Positions 1 through 8,614 are shown, numbered from the stretch's first letter. The stretch is 64,000 nt of DNA from VAZQ01 sp036557705 (GCA_036557705.1 DATBHB010000155.1:47567-111566); one strand, 5' to 3'. The notes: a model not told the origin generated them from the sequence alone. Numbers and translations: made by a program.

Positions 1-644
1 ACATGGGGAGCATCGCGCCCTTCGAGCTCCCAGGCTTCGCGGAAGACCTCGCGGGTGTGATCCGGCGCGACCAGCACCGTCGTCATGCCGAGTGCGTGCG
101 GCACCGCGAGATTGCGGGCAAGATCGTCGAATATCGCAGCCGCTTGCGGATCGACGCCGTGCACCTCCAGAAACCGGTCGTAGGTTTGCGCCGAAGGCTT
201 GGGCTCGAGCGCAGCCGCGACGATGTCGAACACACCATCGAAATGCTGATGGAGCCCGAGCCGTCCCAGAACCGCCTCGACGTGCCGGCGCGTGCCGTTG
301 GTAAAGATGAGCTTGCGGCCGGTAAGCTTTGCGATGGCCGCGCCGAGCGCAGGATTCGGCTCCAGCGGCGAGTGATCGATGCGATGCACGAAATCGAGGA
401 AATCGTCCGGCGCCATGCCGTGCTCGGTCATGAGGCCGCGCATGGAGGTGCCGTAGCGTTTGTAATAATCTTTCTGCAGCCAAAAGGCTTGTTCTTGGGT
501 GAGTTTGAGAAAATCGGCAATGAAATCGCGGATGCGCTCGTCCACCTGTTGCCACAGGTTCACGTGGTGGGGGTAAAGCGTGTTGTCGAGATCGAATACC
601 CAGGTCTCGACCTGAGCGAAGCCACGGGCGTCGATGGCGGGCAT
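1..644 (-). CDS. HAD-family pyrimidine 5'-nucleotidase-like hydrolase, 3' part outside window
   Basis: The reverse strand opens with MPAIDARGF and soon shows the HAD motif I, FDLDNTLYP, followed by a helical cap and a motif II-like FTNGTRRH. A later DDLARN stretch fits motif IV. This is the layout of the SDT1/pyrimidine 5'-nucleotidase branch of the HAD superfamily, cytosolic phosphatases acting on nucleoside monophosphates or similar small phosphates. The gene lies 45 bases downstream of argB on the same strand and is probably the last gene of that operon, an order common in Hyphomicrobiales. About 214 residues are visible; the C terminus lies outside the window. Exact substrate is unknown. 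Confidence 0.85.
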   Translation of the reverse strand, partial: MPAIDARGFAQVETWVFDLDNTLYPHHVNLWQQVDERIRDFIADFLKLTQEQAFWLQKDYYKRYGTSMRGLMTEHGMAPDDFLDFVHRIDHSPLEPNPALGAAIAKLTGRKLIFTNGTRRHVEAVLGRLGLHQHFDGVFDIVAAALEPKPSAQTYDRFLEVHGVDPQAAAIFDDLARNLAVPHALGMTTVLVAPDHTREVFREAWELEGRDAPH

Positions 645-689
645 GCGGGGGTCCTCAAGACGAAGCGAGCGCTGGGTGAGGGGCATCAA

Positions 690-1574
690 TCACCGCATCA
701 TCAGCGTGCCGGCGCCGTGGTCGGTGAGGAGCTCCAGGAGCACCGCGTGGGGCACGCGGCCGTCGAGGATCACAACGCCTTCCACGCCGGCGTCGAGCGC
801 GTAGAGGCAGGTCTCGACTTTCGGGATCATGCCGCCAGAAATGGTCCCGTCGGCGATCAGGCGGCGCGCTTCGCCCGCCGAAAGCTGCCTGATCAGCGAC
901 TTCGATTTGTCGAGCACGCCGGGCACATCGGTCAGGAGCAGCAGCCGCTTGGCCTTGAGTGCGCCGGCGATCGCGCCGGCGAAGGTATCGGCATTGATAT
1001 TATAGGTATCGCCCTTGGCGGATGTCGCGAGCGGCGCCAGCACCGGGATGAGCTCGCGGCCGAGAATCTGATTGAGCACGGTGATATCGACCTTCTCGGG
1101 TTCGCCGACAAAGCCGAGGTCCACCACCTTTTCGATATTGGAGCCGGGATCGGCGACGCGGCGGCCGATCTTGCGGGCTACGACCATGTTGCCGTCCTTG
1201 CCGCATAACCCGACCGCCTTGCCGCCCGCCTCGTTGATGAAGCCGACGATCTGCTTGTTGATCGAGCCCGCGAGTACCATCTCGACGATCTCGATGGTGG
1301 CGGCGTCGGTGATGCGAAGCCCTCCGGCGAACCGCGATTCGATGCCCAGGCGCTTGAGCATTTCTCCGATCTGCGGACCGCCGCCATGCACAACGACGGG
1401 GTTAATGGCAGTTTGCTCCATCAGCACGATGTCGCGGGCAAAGCTCCGCGCCATCTCCTCCTCGCCCATGGCATGGCCGCCATATTTCACGACGACGATT
1501 TCTTCGTCGTAACGCTGCATGTGGGGCAGCGCTTCCGAGAGGATATGGGCGATGTCGTGGGGCGAGACGGTCAT
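690..1574 (-). CDS. argB: Acetylglutamate kinase
   Basis: A 294-residue amino-acid kinase family protein that phosphorylates N-acetyl-L-glutamate with ATP, the second step of arginine synthesis, in the cytosol. The lysine/glycine motif VVVKYGGHAMG lies near residue 30, and the substrate and ATP loop VVHGGGPQIG follows near residue 62. A conserved DVPGVLD segment appears in the C-terminal half. Length matches the arginine-sensitive hexameric enzymes. The start has an N-terminal helix before the first strand, as usual in alphaproteobacteria. It is downstream of engB across a 312-base gap filled with hairpin repeats, and upstream of the HAD hydrolase. Confidence 0.97.
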   Translation of the reverse strand: MTVSPHDIAHILSEALPHMQRYDEEIVVVKYGGHAMGEEEMARSFARDIVLMEQTAINPVVVHGGGPQIGEMLKRLGIESRFAGGLRITDAATIEIVEMVLAGSINKQIVGFINEAGGKAVGLCGKDGNMVVARKIGRRVADPGSNIEKVVDLGFVGEPEKVDITVLNQILGRELIPVLAPLATSAKGDTYNINADTFAGAIAGALKAKRLLLLTDVPGVLDKSKSLIRQLSAGEARRLIADGTISGGMIPKVETCLYALDAGVEGVVILDGRVPHAVLLELLTDHGAGTLMMR

Positions 1575-1617
1575 GATCGCCTTTTAACCGGGGTGGTTCC
1601 CGCGGGGAAGGGCGGTA

Positions 1618-1890
1618 GTAGCCCGGATTGGAGCTTGCGCTAAGAGCGCAAGCTCCAATCCGGGGCAGGGCAGCCCAGGATTTCGCGGCGCGTAAACGTT
1701 TCCTGAAGTCAGTTACGTAGCCCGGATTACGTGATCGCGTGCACCCCTGTTCGAGTAGAACAGAACAGAACTTCCGGGGCGATCGCGTAATCCGGGGCAC
1801 CCCAATATTCGCCCCGGATTGCGGGATCGCTTTCGGAACGGCCGTCCGTCGGTTGCAGGATTATCGCCGCGATCCCGCAATCCGGGCTAC
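1618..1890. repeat. Cluster of three CCCGGATT-type palindromic repeats
   Basis: The argB-engB gap holds three hairpins sharing the ends GTAGCCCGGATT and AATCCGGGGC. Element 1 (1618-1666) has perfect 20-bp arms (1622-1641, 1645-1664) with a 3-nt loop. Element 2 (1717-1798) pairs 1721-1737 with 1780-1796 at 16 of 17 positions. Element 3 (1811-1890, opposite orientation) has perfect 18-bp arms (1813-1830, 1869-1886). The inner stem sequence differs in each copy, yet stays self-complementary. Further copies lie at 56061 and 63928. The last bases of element 3 form the engB stop codon. Confidence 0.9.
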
Positions 1891-2528
1891 GGGCTTTCGC
1901 GCTCCACCAACAGCCGCCCAATCGCGGCGCGCAATTCGGGAATTCCGTCACCCGTACATGCAGACGTCGCCAGCGCCTCCGGGTAGGCCGCCGGGTGCGC
2001 GGTGAGCGCAGCCGCAGTTGCGTTGAGGCGCATGTCGAGATCGGCGGGTTTGATCCGATCGATTTTGGTGAGCACGAGCTGATAACTCACAGCTGCCTTG
2101 TCGAGCCTCGCGAGCACGTCCTCGTCGATCGTCTGCAGCCCATGACGGGCATCGATCAGAACATAGACTCGACCGAGACCGGCACGCCCTCTGAGGAAAT
2201 CGTGGATCAGCGCGGTCCAGGCCTTCACCTTGCTTTTGGCGGCGGCCGCATAGCCGTAGCCCGGCATGTCGACGAGCACGAATTTGGCGCCGGCAAAGAA
2301 GATCAGTTCCTGCGTGCGGCCCGGCGTCTGCGAGGTGCGCGCGAGCGCGCGGCGTCCGGTGAGCGCGTTGATGAGGCTCGATTTCCCGACATTCGACCGC
2401 CCTGCGAACGCGATCTCGGTGCTGCCTGGCGGCGGCAGCGAAGCCAGCAAGGGGGCTGCAGCAAGAAAGCGCCACTCGCCGGCAAATAATTTGCGGCTGG
2501 CTTCGATTTCATCGGGGGAAAAGTGCAT
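1887..2528 (-). CDS. engB: Ribosome-biogenesis GTP-binding protein EngB/YsxC
   Basis: A 213-residue TRAFAC-class small GTPase needed for assembly of the large ribosomal subunit. The Walker A/G1 motif GRSNVGKSSLINAL is near residue 43, the G2-side SQTPGRTQ follows, G3 is DMPGYGYA, and G4 is TKIDR. Length and motif order match the EngB family closely. It sits between yidC and argB on the same strand, a conserved alphaproteobacterial position. Its TAG stop overlaps the GTAGCCC terminus of a palindromic repeat, so the repeat supplies the stop and possibly the last residues. Confidence 0.96.
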   Translation of the reverse strand: MHFSPDEIEASRKLFAGEWRFLAAAPLLASLPPPGSTEIAFAGRSNVGKSSLINALTGRRALARTSQTPGRTQELIFFAGAKFVLVDMPGYGYAAAAKSKVKAWTALIHDFLRGRAGLGRVYVLIDARHGLQTIDEDVLARLDKAAVSYQLVLTKIDRIKPADLDMRLNATAAALTAHPAAYPEALATSACTGDGIPELRAAIGRLLVERESP

Positions 2529-2569
2529 CGACAGCTGACGTGACGGCCGGGTTTGTCCCGCACGTTTGC

Positions 2570-2594
2570 AGGGGCGGGTTTTAAACCCGCCCCT
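2570..2594. repeat. Palindromic GGGGCGGGTTT / AAACCCGCCCC repeat
   Basis: Perfect 12-bp arms (2570-2581 and 2583-2594) around a single central base, in the 93-base gap between yidC and engB. The same palindrome recurs at 35338-35357 and, in decayed form, near 20031-20045. It has no T-tract, so it is better read as a dispersed repeat that could also influence transcript processing. Confidence 0.75.
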
Positions 2595-2621
2595 ACAGTG
2601 ATTGCCTCGCGATGACGGTGA

Positions 2622-4472
2622 CTAGCTTTCGGCCTTTTTGCGCTTCACGAACAGCGCCTTGATGTTGTCGAGAAGCTCGATCTTGGCGCCATGGCGGCGC
2701 ATGATGACGCTCTGCTGGAGGACTGACAGCGTGTTGTTCCAGGCCCAGTAGATCACCAGTCCGGCCGAAAAGCGCGCCAGCATGAAGGTGAAGATCACCG
2801 GCATCCAGTTGAACATCATCTGCTGGGTCGGGTCAGGTGGCGGCGGATTGAGCTTCATCTGAGCCCACATGGTCACTCCCATGATCAGCGGCCAGGCTCC
2901 GAGGTGAAGGAACGGCCCTATCACCGGCACCACTGCGGCATCCCAGGGGATGAGACCGAATAGAGTGAATACGTTGGTCGGGTCGGGCGCCGAAAGGTCG
3001 TGGATCCATCCGAAGAACGGCGCATGCCGCATTTCGATGGTGACGAACAGCACCTTGTAGAGGGCGAAGAATACCGGCACCTGGATCAGCATCGGCAGGC
3101 AGCCGGCGACCGGATTGATCTTCTCCTTGCGGTAAAGCTCCATCATCGCCTGCTGCTGCTTTACCTTGTCGTCGGCGTAGCGCTCGCGGATCGCCATCAT
3201 CTCCGGCTGCACCGCTTTCATCTTCGCCATCGAGGCGTACGACTTGTTGGCGAGCGGGAAAAAGATGAGCTTGATCAGCATCGTGACGATGAGAATCGAG
3301 ATGCCGAAATTGCCGACCCCGCGGAAGCTGCCGTAGCCGTGATAGATGAAGTCTATGGTTTTGAAGAGCGGCTTGGTGATGAAATAGAAATAGCCCCAGT
3401 CGATGAGCCGGTCGAAGCGGTCGAGGTGCAGCTGCTCGTTGTAACCATCGATGATCGAGACCTCCTTGGCGCCGGCGAACAGCCGGGTCTCGTTGCCGGC
3501 GGTGGCGCCGGGCGCGATGGTGATGGGTTCGAGCGAGTAGGAGGTCTGGTAGCGCTTTACGCCGTTCTGAGTTTCAGTGAACTCCGCATTGATGGGGGCC
3601 TTGGGATCCGGCAGCAGGGTCGCCGCCCAATACTTGTCGGTGATCCCCAGCCAGCCGTGGGTCGCCGGGAACGAGAAGGTCTTCTTGTCATCGAGGGAGG
3701 AGTATTTTTCCTCCTGCAGCTTGCCTTCCAGCACGCCGATGAGACCCTCGAAGCTCACATAGTAGCCTTCGATCTTGGGCGTGCCGTGGCGCGAGATCAG
3801 CGCAAAAGGATAGAGCGTAACCGCGGTCGCACCCTTGTTCGATATTTCGTCCCTGACGGTGAAAAGGTATTTGTCGTCGACCGCGATCGTGCGGCGGAAC
3901 TCCAGGCCTTCACCGTTGTCCCACACCAGCGTGACCGGGCGATCGACGCGAAGCGGGCCCGTGCCTTCTTGCGTCCACGTCGTGTTCTCGTCGGGCATCT
4001 TCAGAGTGACGCCCTGCGGCGGCAGCCAACCGAATTCCGCATAGAACGGACTCGGGCCGCCGGACGGTGAAAGCAGCACGATCGGCGGCGAGGATTGATC
4101 GACAGTCTCGTGAAATTGCTTGAGCGAAAGGTCATCGATGCGCCCGCCGCGAAGCGCGATCGAGCCGGCCAGGGTGGGGGTTTCGATCGAGACCCGGGGC
4201 GACTGCGCCAAAGACTGCTCGCGCGTCATGGTAGGCGCGCTCGGCGTCGCCGCATTGGGCGCGCTGGGCGCAGTGGGGGCATTCGAGGCGCTTGGAGCGG
4301 GCGTGGTCGGCGCCTGCGGCGCGGGCGTAGGGGTCGTGACCGGAGGCGGCGAAGTTGGCGTGGCTTCCTTCTGCCGCTGCTGCATTTGCGGCAGGCCGAA
4401 TATCAACTGCCATCCGATGAGGATGATCGCCGACAAGACGATGAAAAGGATCGTATTCTTGTGTTCGTTCAT
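2622..4472 (-). CDS. yidC: Membrane protein insertase YidC (Oxa1 family)
   Basis: A 616-residue inner-membrane insertase that places membrane proteins in the bilayer alone or with SecYEG. The N-terminal membrane anchor (TILFIVLSAIILIGWQLIF) is followed by a proline/alanine-rich linker at residues about 35-85, then the large periplasmic beta domain. The five-helix Oxa1 core starts near residue 375, with the conserved cytoplasmic loop and GCLPMLIQVPVFFALY. The C terminus is lysine-rich. Length fits Gram-negative YidC. The start codon overlaps the rnpA stop by four bases, showing translational coupling within the rpmH-rnpA-yidC operon. Confidence 0.97.
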   Translation of the reverse strand: MNEHKNTILFIVLSAIILIGWQLIFGLPQMQQRQKEATPTSPPPVTTPTPAPQAPTTPAPSASNAPTAPSAPNAATPSAPTMTREQSLAQSPRVSIETPTLAGSIALRGGRIDDLSLKQFHETVDQSSPPIVLLSPSGGPSPFYAEFGWLPPQGVTLKMPDENTTWTQEGTGPLRVDRPVTLVWDNGEGLEFRRTIAVDDKYLFTVRDEISNKGATAVTLYPFALISRHGTPKIEGYYVSFEGLIGVLEGKLQEEKYSSLDDKKTFSFPATHGWLGITDKYWAATLLPDPKAPINAEFTETQNGVKRYQTSYSLEPITIAPGATAGNETRLFAGAKEVSIIDGYNEQLHLDRFDRLIDWGYFYFITKPLFKTIDFIYHGYGSFRGVGNFGISILIVTMLIKLIFFPLANKSYASMAKMKAVQPEMMAIRERYADDKVKQQQAMMELYRKEKINPVAGCLPMLIQVPVFFALYKVLFVTIEMRHAPFFGWIHDLSAPDPTNVFTLFGLIPWDAAVVPVIGPFLHLGAWPLIMGVTMWAQMKLNPPPPDPTQQMMFNWMPVIFTFMLARFSAGLVIYWAWNNTLSVLQQSVIMRRHGAKIELLDNIKALFVKRKKAES

Positions 4473-4798
4473 CCAAAAGCTCGCAGCCGGCGCAACGCCC
4501 CTTTGAGGTCCTCATTTAATTGCTCGAACGGCAGCGACAATGCAGCGCGCCGTCCGATCAGCACATAATCATGGCCGGCGTCGAGTTCCGTTGTGGACGA
4601 CTTCCTGGCAATTTCCCGCAATCTTCGCCGCACCCGGTTGCGCTCGACGGCGGTGCCGACCTTGCCGGAAACGGTGAACCCGACACGGACCGACCCGCTG
4701 TCGCCGCGATTCCGCGACTGGAGGATGAAGCCCGGGGTCGGTGCGCTTTTGCCCCGCGCGGCGGCAAGGAAATCGGCGCGCTTGCGCAACCGCTCCAT
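4469..4798 (-). CDS. rnpA: Ribonuclease P protein component
   Basis: A 109-residue basic protein that binds RNase P RNA and helps it cleave 5' leaders from tRNA precursors. The diagnostic RNR motif (ERNRVRRRLRE) lies near residue 53, after the beta strand carrying RVGFTVSGKVG. It is 20 bases downstream of rpmH and overlaps yidC by four bases, the classical arrangement near bacterial origins. Its RNA partner rnpB is also in this window, at 55359-55920. Confidence 0.95.
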   Translation of the reverse strand: MERLRKRADFLAAARGKSAPTPGFILQSRNRGDSGSVRVGFTVSGKVGTAVERNRVRRRLREIARKSSTTELDAGHDYVLIGRRAALSLPFEQLNEDLKGALRRLRAFG

Positions 4799-4818
4799 CG
4801 GTGCGCGCAGACCGCGAA

Positions 4819-4953
4819 TCAGGCGCTCAGCCGCTTACGTCCGCGTGCCCGCCGCGACGCGAGGACCTTGCGGCCGCCCTTTGTCGCCATGCGGGCGCGG
4901 AATCCATGACGACGCTTGCGTACCAGCTTGCTCGGTTGATAGGTCCGTTTCAC
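4819..4953 (-). CDS. rpmH: 50S ribosomal protein L34
   Basis: A 44-residue ribosomal protein. Reading the minus strand from a GTG codon at 4953 gives KRTYQPSKLVRKRRHGFRAR and a basic tail ending KRLSA, the full L34 consensus. An ATG start is not available in frame; GTG at the canonical first residue fits the length exactly. It heads the rpmH-rnpA-yidC-engB-argB operon, so the main promoter should lie between 4954 and the divergent gene at 5099. Confidence 0.97.
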   Translation of the reverse strand: MKRTYQPSKLVRKRRHGFRARMATKGGRKVLASRRARGRKRLSA

Positions 4954-5098
4954 GGGTTTCTCCGATGGTGCTCGAGGTCGCCGAGGCTTTGCTTGCGGGC
5001 CGGACCGCCGGAAACCATCGGCTCAATCCTCACCGCAACGCCGCGAAAGGCCAGCGATGCGTCATCGCTGGCCTTGAAAAATCCCGCGGCTTATAGGG

Positions 5099-6553
5099 AT
5101 GGCGTCCTTTCTCGTCAATCTTGGTGCCATGGCGGAACTCCTCACCCCCGACCTGTGTGTCATTGGCGCCGGCTCGGGCGGCCTCGAAGCAGCAGCCGCG
5201 GGGGCGGCGCTCGGCATTGCGGTCGTGCTTGTCGAAAAAGGCACAATGGGGGGCAGCTGGTTCAACAGCGGCACCGTGCCGGCGACTGCCATGATGACTG
5301 CCGTCGAGCATGCGCGGTCAATGGCGCGGGCACGTCCTTTCGGGGTTCTGGCCGCGAAGATCGCCGTCGATTTCGAGAAGGTTCATGCCCACATTGAGAG
5401 CGTCAAAGATTCTGTTGCGCCCAACGCGTGGAAGGAACGGTTCATCGGGCTCGGTGTACGGGTCGTAGAAGGCGCAGCACGGTTCAAAGGGCGTGGGACG
5501 GTCGCGGTCGGCGAGGCCATCGACATCAAGGCGCGGCGTTTTGTCATCGCAACTGGGTCGCTGCCCGCATCCCCTCACATCGACGGGCTTGAGGCAATTC
5601 CTCATCTCAACGAAGACACGATCTTCGATCTCGATCGCTGTCCGCGGCACCTGATCGTCATCGGGGCGGGGCCGATCGGACTCGAACTGGCGCAGGCCTT
5701 CCACGATTTCGGCGCGAAGGTCACCGTGCTCGACGCCATGCGGCCGCTCGCGTCGGAGGATTCTGAATGCGCGAGAATCGTTCTCGATCAATTGGCACGC
5801 GATGGGATCGAGGTACTCGCCGGCGTAACCGTGACCCGGGTCGAGCCGTCGGTCTCGGGAATTCGCGTCCTGTTCTCGGATCGCGATCAGGAAAGGAAAA
5901 TCGAAGCCACCGATCTCCTGGTGGCGGCTGCGCGGCGTCCCAACCTGGACGGCCTTGACCTCGATCGGGCGCGGATCAGGCATTCCAAGCTGGGGATCAC
6001 GGTGGACCCCAGCCTGCGCACCACGAACCGCCGCGTCTATGCGATCGGCGATGTGATCGGCGGGCCGCGTTCCACGCACGCCGCCCGCTATCAGGCTTCG
6101 CTCGCCGTGCGCCACGCGCTGTTGCGCCAGCCCGTACGGAACAATCCGCTGGTCGTTCCGCGCGTCATCCGCACCAATCCCGAACTCGCGCATGTCGGCC
6201 TGACCGACGCCGAAGCGCGACGCAACGGCCGGATTTGCGTGCTGCGCTGGCCCTTTCGCGAGAACGATCGCGCCCAGGCGGAGCGGGATCTGTGCGGCCA
6301 TATTAAAGTGATGACCGACCGCCGCGGGGCGGTCCTTGGCGCCACTATCGTGGGTCCCCGCGCCGGTGAGCTGATCGCAATCTGGTCGCTGGCGGTGCGC
6401 GAGCGCCTGGACGTTGCAGCGCTTGCCGGTATGATAATGCCGTCATCCGCTTTGGCGGAGATTGGAAAGCGCGCCGCTACGACCTATCTGTCGGCGCGTG
6501 AAATGAACCCATGGATGCGGCGTATTGCAGCCTTGCTGCGGCGTTTTCGTTGA
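5099..6553 (+). CDS. Class I pyridine-nucleotide oxidoreductase-like flavoprotein without redox cysteines
   Basis: A 484-residue protein with the two-dinucleotide fold of mercuric reductase and dihydrolipoyl dehydrogenase: FAD loop VIGAGSGGLEAA (about residues 21-32), NAD(P) loop VIGAGPIGLELA and a second FAD motif AIGDVIGG, then a dimerisation domain. The site that normally reads GGxCxNxGCxP is GGSWFNSGTVP (51-61), so both redox cysteines are replaced, by Trp54 and Thr59. The C-terminal HPT motif that supplies the active-site base is also absent (MPSSALAE). It can bind FAD but cannot run the usual dithiol chemistry. An in-frame ATG at 5129 (MAELLTPD) is an equally good start. Substrate unknown. 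Confidence 0.85.
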   Translation: MASFLVNLGAMAELLTPDLCVIGAGSGGLEAAAAGAALGIAVVLVEKGTMGGSWFNSGTVPATAMMTAVEHARSMARARPFGVLAAKIAVDFEKVHAHIESVKDSVAPNAWKERFIGLGVRVVEGAARFKGRGTVAVGEAIDIKARRFVIATGSLPASPHIDGLEAIPHLNEDTIFDLDRCPRHLIVIGAGPIGLELAQAFHDFGAKVTVLDAMRPLASEDSECARIVLDQLARDGIEVLAGVTVTRVEPSVSGIRVLFSDRDQERKIEATDLLVAAARRPNLDGLDLDRARIRHSKLGITVDPSLRTTNRRVYAIGDVIGGPRSTHAARYQASLAVRHALLRQPVRNNPLVVPRVIRTNPELAHVGLTDAEARRNGRICVLRWPFRENDRAQAERDLCGHIKVMTDRRGAVLGATIVGPRAGELIAIWSLAVRERLDVAALAGMIMPSSALAEIGKRAATTYLSAREMNPWMRRIAALLRRFR

Positions 6554-6633
6554 GGCGGTATCTTAGAGCAGATCCCGGTCGTTTGAACCGGGCCGGCAAC
6601 TCATAGGATATGAAATAGGATGCTATGACCGGG

Positions 6634-6726
6634 CCGCAAACTCCCACCCTCCCCTGGAGGGGGAGGGTCGCGAGCCGCCAAGCGCTCCGCGCGAGGCGGC
6701 GAGCGGGGTAGGGCGAAACTCACGCG
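6634..6726. repeat. CCTCCCC-type palindromic repeat
   Basis: Positions 6641-6670 are identical to the 30-bp arm of the large inverted repeat at 57705-57734, including the GCCGCAAA flank. They form a GC-rich hairpin of the CCCTCCCC/GGGGAGGG type. The rest of the element (GCCGCC ... GGCGGC) forms a second weaker hairpin. It lies immediately upstream of the histidine kinase gene and is likely to fold in its leader. Confidence 0.8.
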
Positions 6727-6746
6727 CAGCGCTTGCGGGATTAAAT

Positions 6747-8213
6747 ATGGTAGAGCCGCTGGCAGGAAAGGAACGCGCCCGCCTTGCGCGCCTGGGGCTT
6801 TCGGGCAAGCTTCTCGTCCTCACGATTCTGTTCGTGATGATCGCCGAAGTGCTGATCTACGTGCCTTCGGTCGCCAATTTCCGGCTCGCTTGGCTCAACG
6901 ATCGCCTGTCTGCCGCCTATACGGCCGCTCTTGTTTTCCAGGCAGTGCCGGGGGGAACCGGCATTCCCGACGGCGTGGCCATGCAGATTCTCGGCAGCAT
7001 TGGCGCGCGCGCTGTTGCTACCAAGACCGGCCAGCAGCACCGCCTGTACACCGAATCCGACATGCCGCCATCGATCGATCAGGAGGTCGATATGCGCGAC
7101 ATGTCCTGGCACACGGCGATCATGGGGGCGTTCGAAGCGCTGTTGTCGAGCGACGATGACGTCATGCGCGTCGTCGGCCCGGCCCCGATGGGCGGCGAAT
7201 ACGTCGAAATCGTCATGGACGAGGCGCCGCTGCGGCGCGCCATGCTCGATTATTCGGCGAACGTCCTCCTCGTCTCGCTGCTGATTTCCGGAATAACCGC
7301 AACGCTGGTTTACTTCAGCCTGCATTATCTGTTCGTGCGGCCGCTGCGGCGGATCACCGCCAATCTCACCGCATTCCGCACCCGGCCTGAGGATCCCGCC
7401 AGCATCATCACGCCGTCGCGCCGCGGCGACGAGGTTGGCACTGCCGAGCGCGAGCTCGCCGCCATGCAGCAGGACCTTGCCGGGATGCTCCAGCAGAAGA
7501 GCCGGCTCGCCGCGCTCGGCCTTGCCGTTTCCAAGATCAACCACGATTTGCGCAATCTGCTCACGACCGCGCAGCTCTTCTCGGACCGTCTGGCGAGTCT
7601 GCCGGATCCACGCGTGCAGCGGTTCGCGCCCAAGCTCATGCGGGCGCTTGAGCGGGCGATCGCCTTCTGCGAGTCGACGCTGTCCTATGGGCGGGCGCAG
7701 GAAGCCCAGCCGGATCGGCGGATGCTTGCGATTGAGCCGTTGATCGACGAAGTGCGCGAGATGCTCGGGCTCGATTCCGCTTCGCCGATTCGCTGGATCG
7801 GCGCGGTCGAGCGCGGCCTCATGGTCGATGCCGATGCCGATCATCTGTTTCGCGTTCTTTCGAACCTCGGGCGCAACGCCGTGCAGGCGCTTGAGAGCCG
7901 CGCGCCCAATGACCCCGCGCGCGACCAGATCCGCGTCACGGGCCGGCGCGAAGGCGCCGTGGCGGTGATCGAGGTTTCCGACACTGGGCCCGGCGTTCCC
8001 GAACAGGCGCGCGCGCATCTCTTTGAGGCGTTTCAGGGCTCGACCCGCACCGGCGGCTCCGGCCTCGGACTTGCCGTTGCGGCGGAACTCGTTCGCGCTC
8101 ATGGCGGCGAGATCGCGGTTATCGAGGGCACGATCGGAGCGACCTTCCGGCTCACCATCCCGGACCGCGCCATCGAACTCAAGGCGCGCCGCGGCCAGCG
8201 CGCCCGCGCGTGA
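6747..8213 (+). CDS. Membrane sensor histidine kinase (orphan)
   Basis: A 488-residue two-component kinase. A membrane helix at about 20-40 and another at about 171-195 enclose a periplasmic sensor of roughly 130 residues; a HAMP-like linker (RPLRRITANLTAF) follows. The phosphoacceptor is His266 in KINHDLRN, then the N box NLGRNAVQAL, G1 DTGPGVP and G2 GGSGLGLAVA, so the ATPase domain looks complete. No response regulator gene is adjacent, so it is an orphan. The H-box KINHDLRN is of a short, unusual type. The signal sensed is unknown. Confidence 0.9.
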   Translation: MVEPLAGKERARLARLGLSGKLLVLTILFVMIAEVLIYVPSVANFRLAWLNDRLSAAYTAALVFQAVPGGTGIPDGVAMQILGSIGARAVATKTGQQHRLYTESDMPPSIDQEVDMRDMSWHTAIMGAFEALLSSDDDVMRVVGPAPMGGEYVEIVMDEAPLRRAMLDYSANVLLVSLLISGITATLVYFSLHYLFVRPLRRITANLTAFRTRPEDPASIITPSRRGDEVGTAERELAAMQQDLAGMLQQKSRLAALGLAVSKINHDLRNLLTTAQLFSDRLASLPDPRVQRFAPKLMRALERAIAFCESTLSYGRAQEAQPDRRMLAIEPLIDEVREMLGLDSASPIRWIGAVERGLMVDADADHLFRVLSNLGRNAVQALESRAPNDPARDQIRVTGRREGAVAVIEVSDTGPGVPEQARAHLFEAFQGSTRTGGSGLGLAVAAELVRAHGGEIAVIEGTIGATFRLTIPDRAIELKARRGQRARA

Positions 8214-8222
8214 GCGGGGCGG

Positions 8223-8253
8223 GGGCATCGCGCGTCAAAAGACGCGATGCCCG
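8223..8253 (+). terminator. Possible terminator hairpin after histidine kinase
   Basis: GGGCATCGCG-cg-TC pairs with GACGCGATGCCC around an AAAA loop, 10 bases after the histidine kinase stop. There is no clear T-tract, so termination may be weak or the hairpin may only stabilise the transcript end. Confidence 0.4.
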
Positions 8254-8416
8254 CGGCATCCATCGCGGTTAATTCGCGAGCCGTATGCGTGTCCAGTGAC
8301 AACGGTTGCTCGCCCCGGGCTTCGGCGGCCGATCCCTTGCCATCCCGAACCCAACCCTATAGCTATGCCGCGTTTCCGGCCTTATTGACCGGCTGTTTCC
8401 CGCGCCATTTGCGCCA

Positions 8417-8493
8417 GCGCCCGTAGCTCAGCTGGATAGAGCACCAGACTACGAATCTGGGGGTCGGGAGTTCGAATCTCTCCGGGCGCGCCA
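8417..8493 (+). tRNA. tRNA-Arg (anticodon ACG)
   Basis: A 77-nt cloverleaf: acceptor GCGCCCG pairs with CGGGCGC; D arm GCTC/GAGC; anticodon stem CCAGA/TCTGG with loop CTACGAA, anticodon ACG at 8451-8453; T arm GGGAG-TTCGAAT-CTCTC; discriminator G, and an encoded CCA at 8491-8493. It reads CGN arginine codons after wobble deamination of A34. Poorly conserved genes begin directly downstream, and tRNA-Arg genes are common integration sites, but no integrase or repeated tRNA 3' end was seen. Confidence 0.97.
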
Positions 8494-8614
8494 GTTCCAG
8501 TTCACCACGCCGTAAGTCTCCGGTCCTGGTCACAGATTGGTCAATTTGTGCTGCGTCGGGCTTTGGCGCGCCACCACCCAATGAGGATTCTGAGCGGATC
8601 TTGCGCCCTGAGGC

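Noticed and set aside
3..1208. A 401-residue plus-strand frame at the left edge
   Set aside because: Antisense to argB and the HAD hydrolase, both of which show family motifs.
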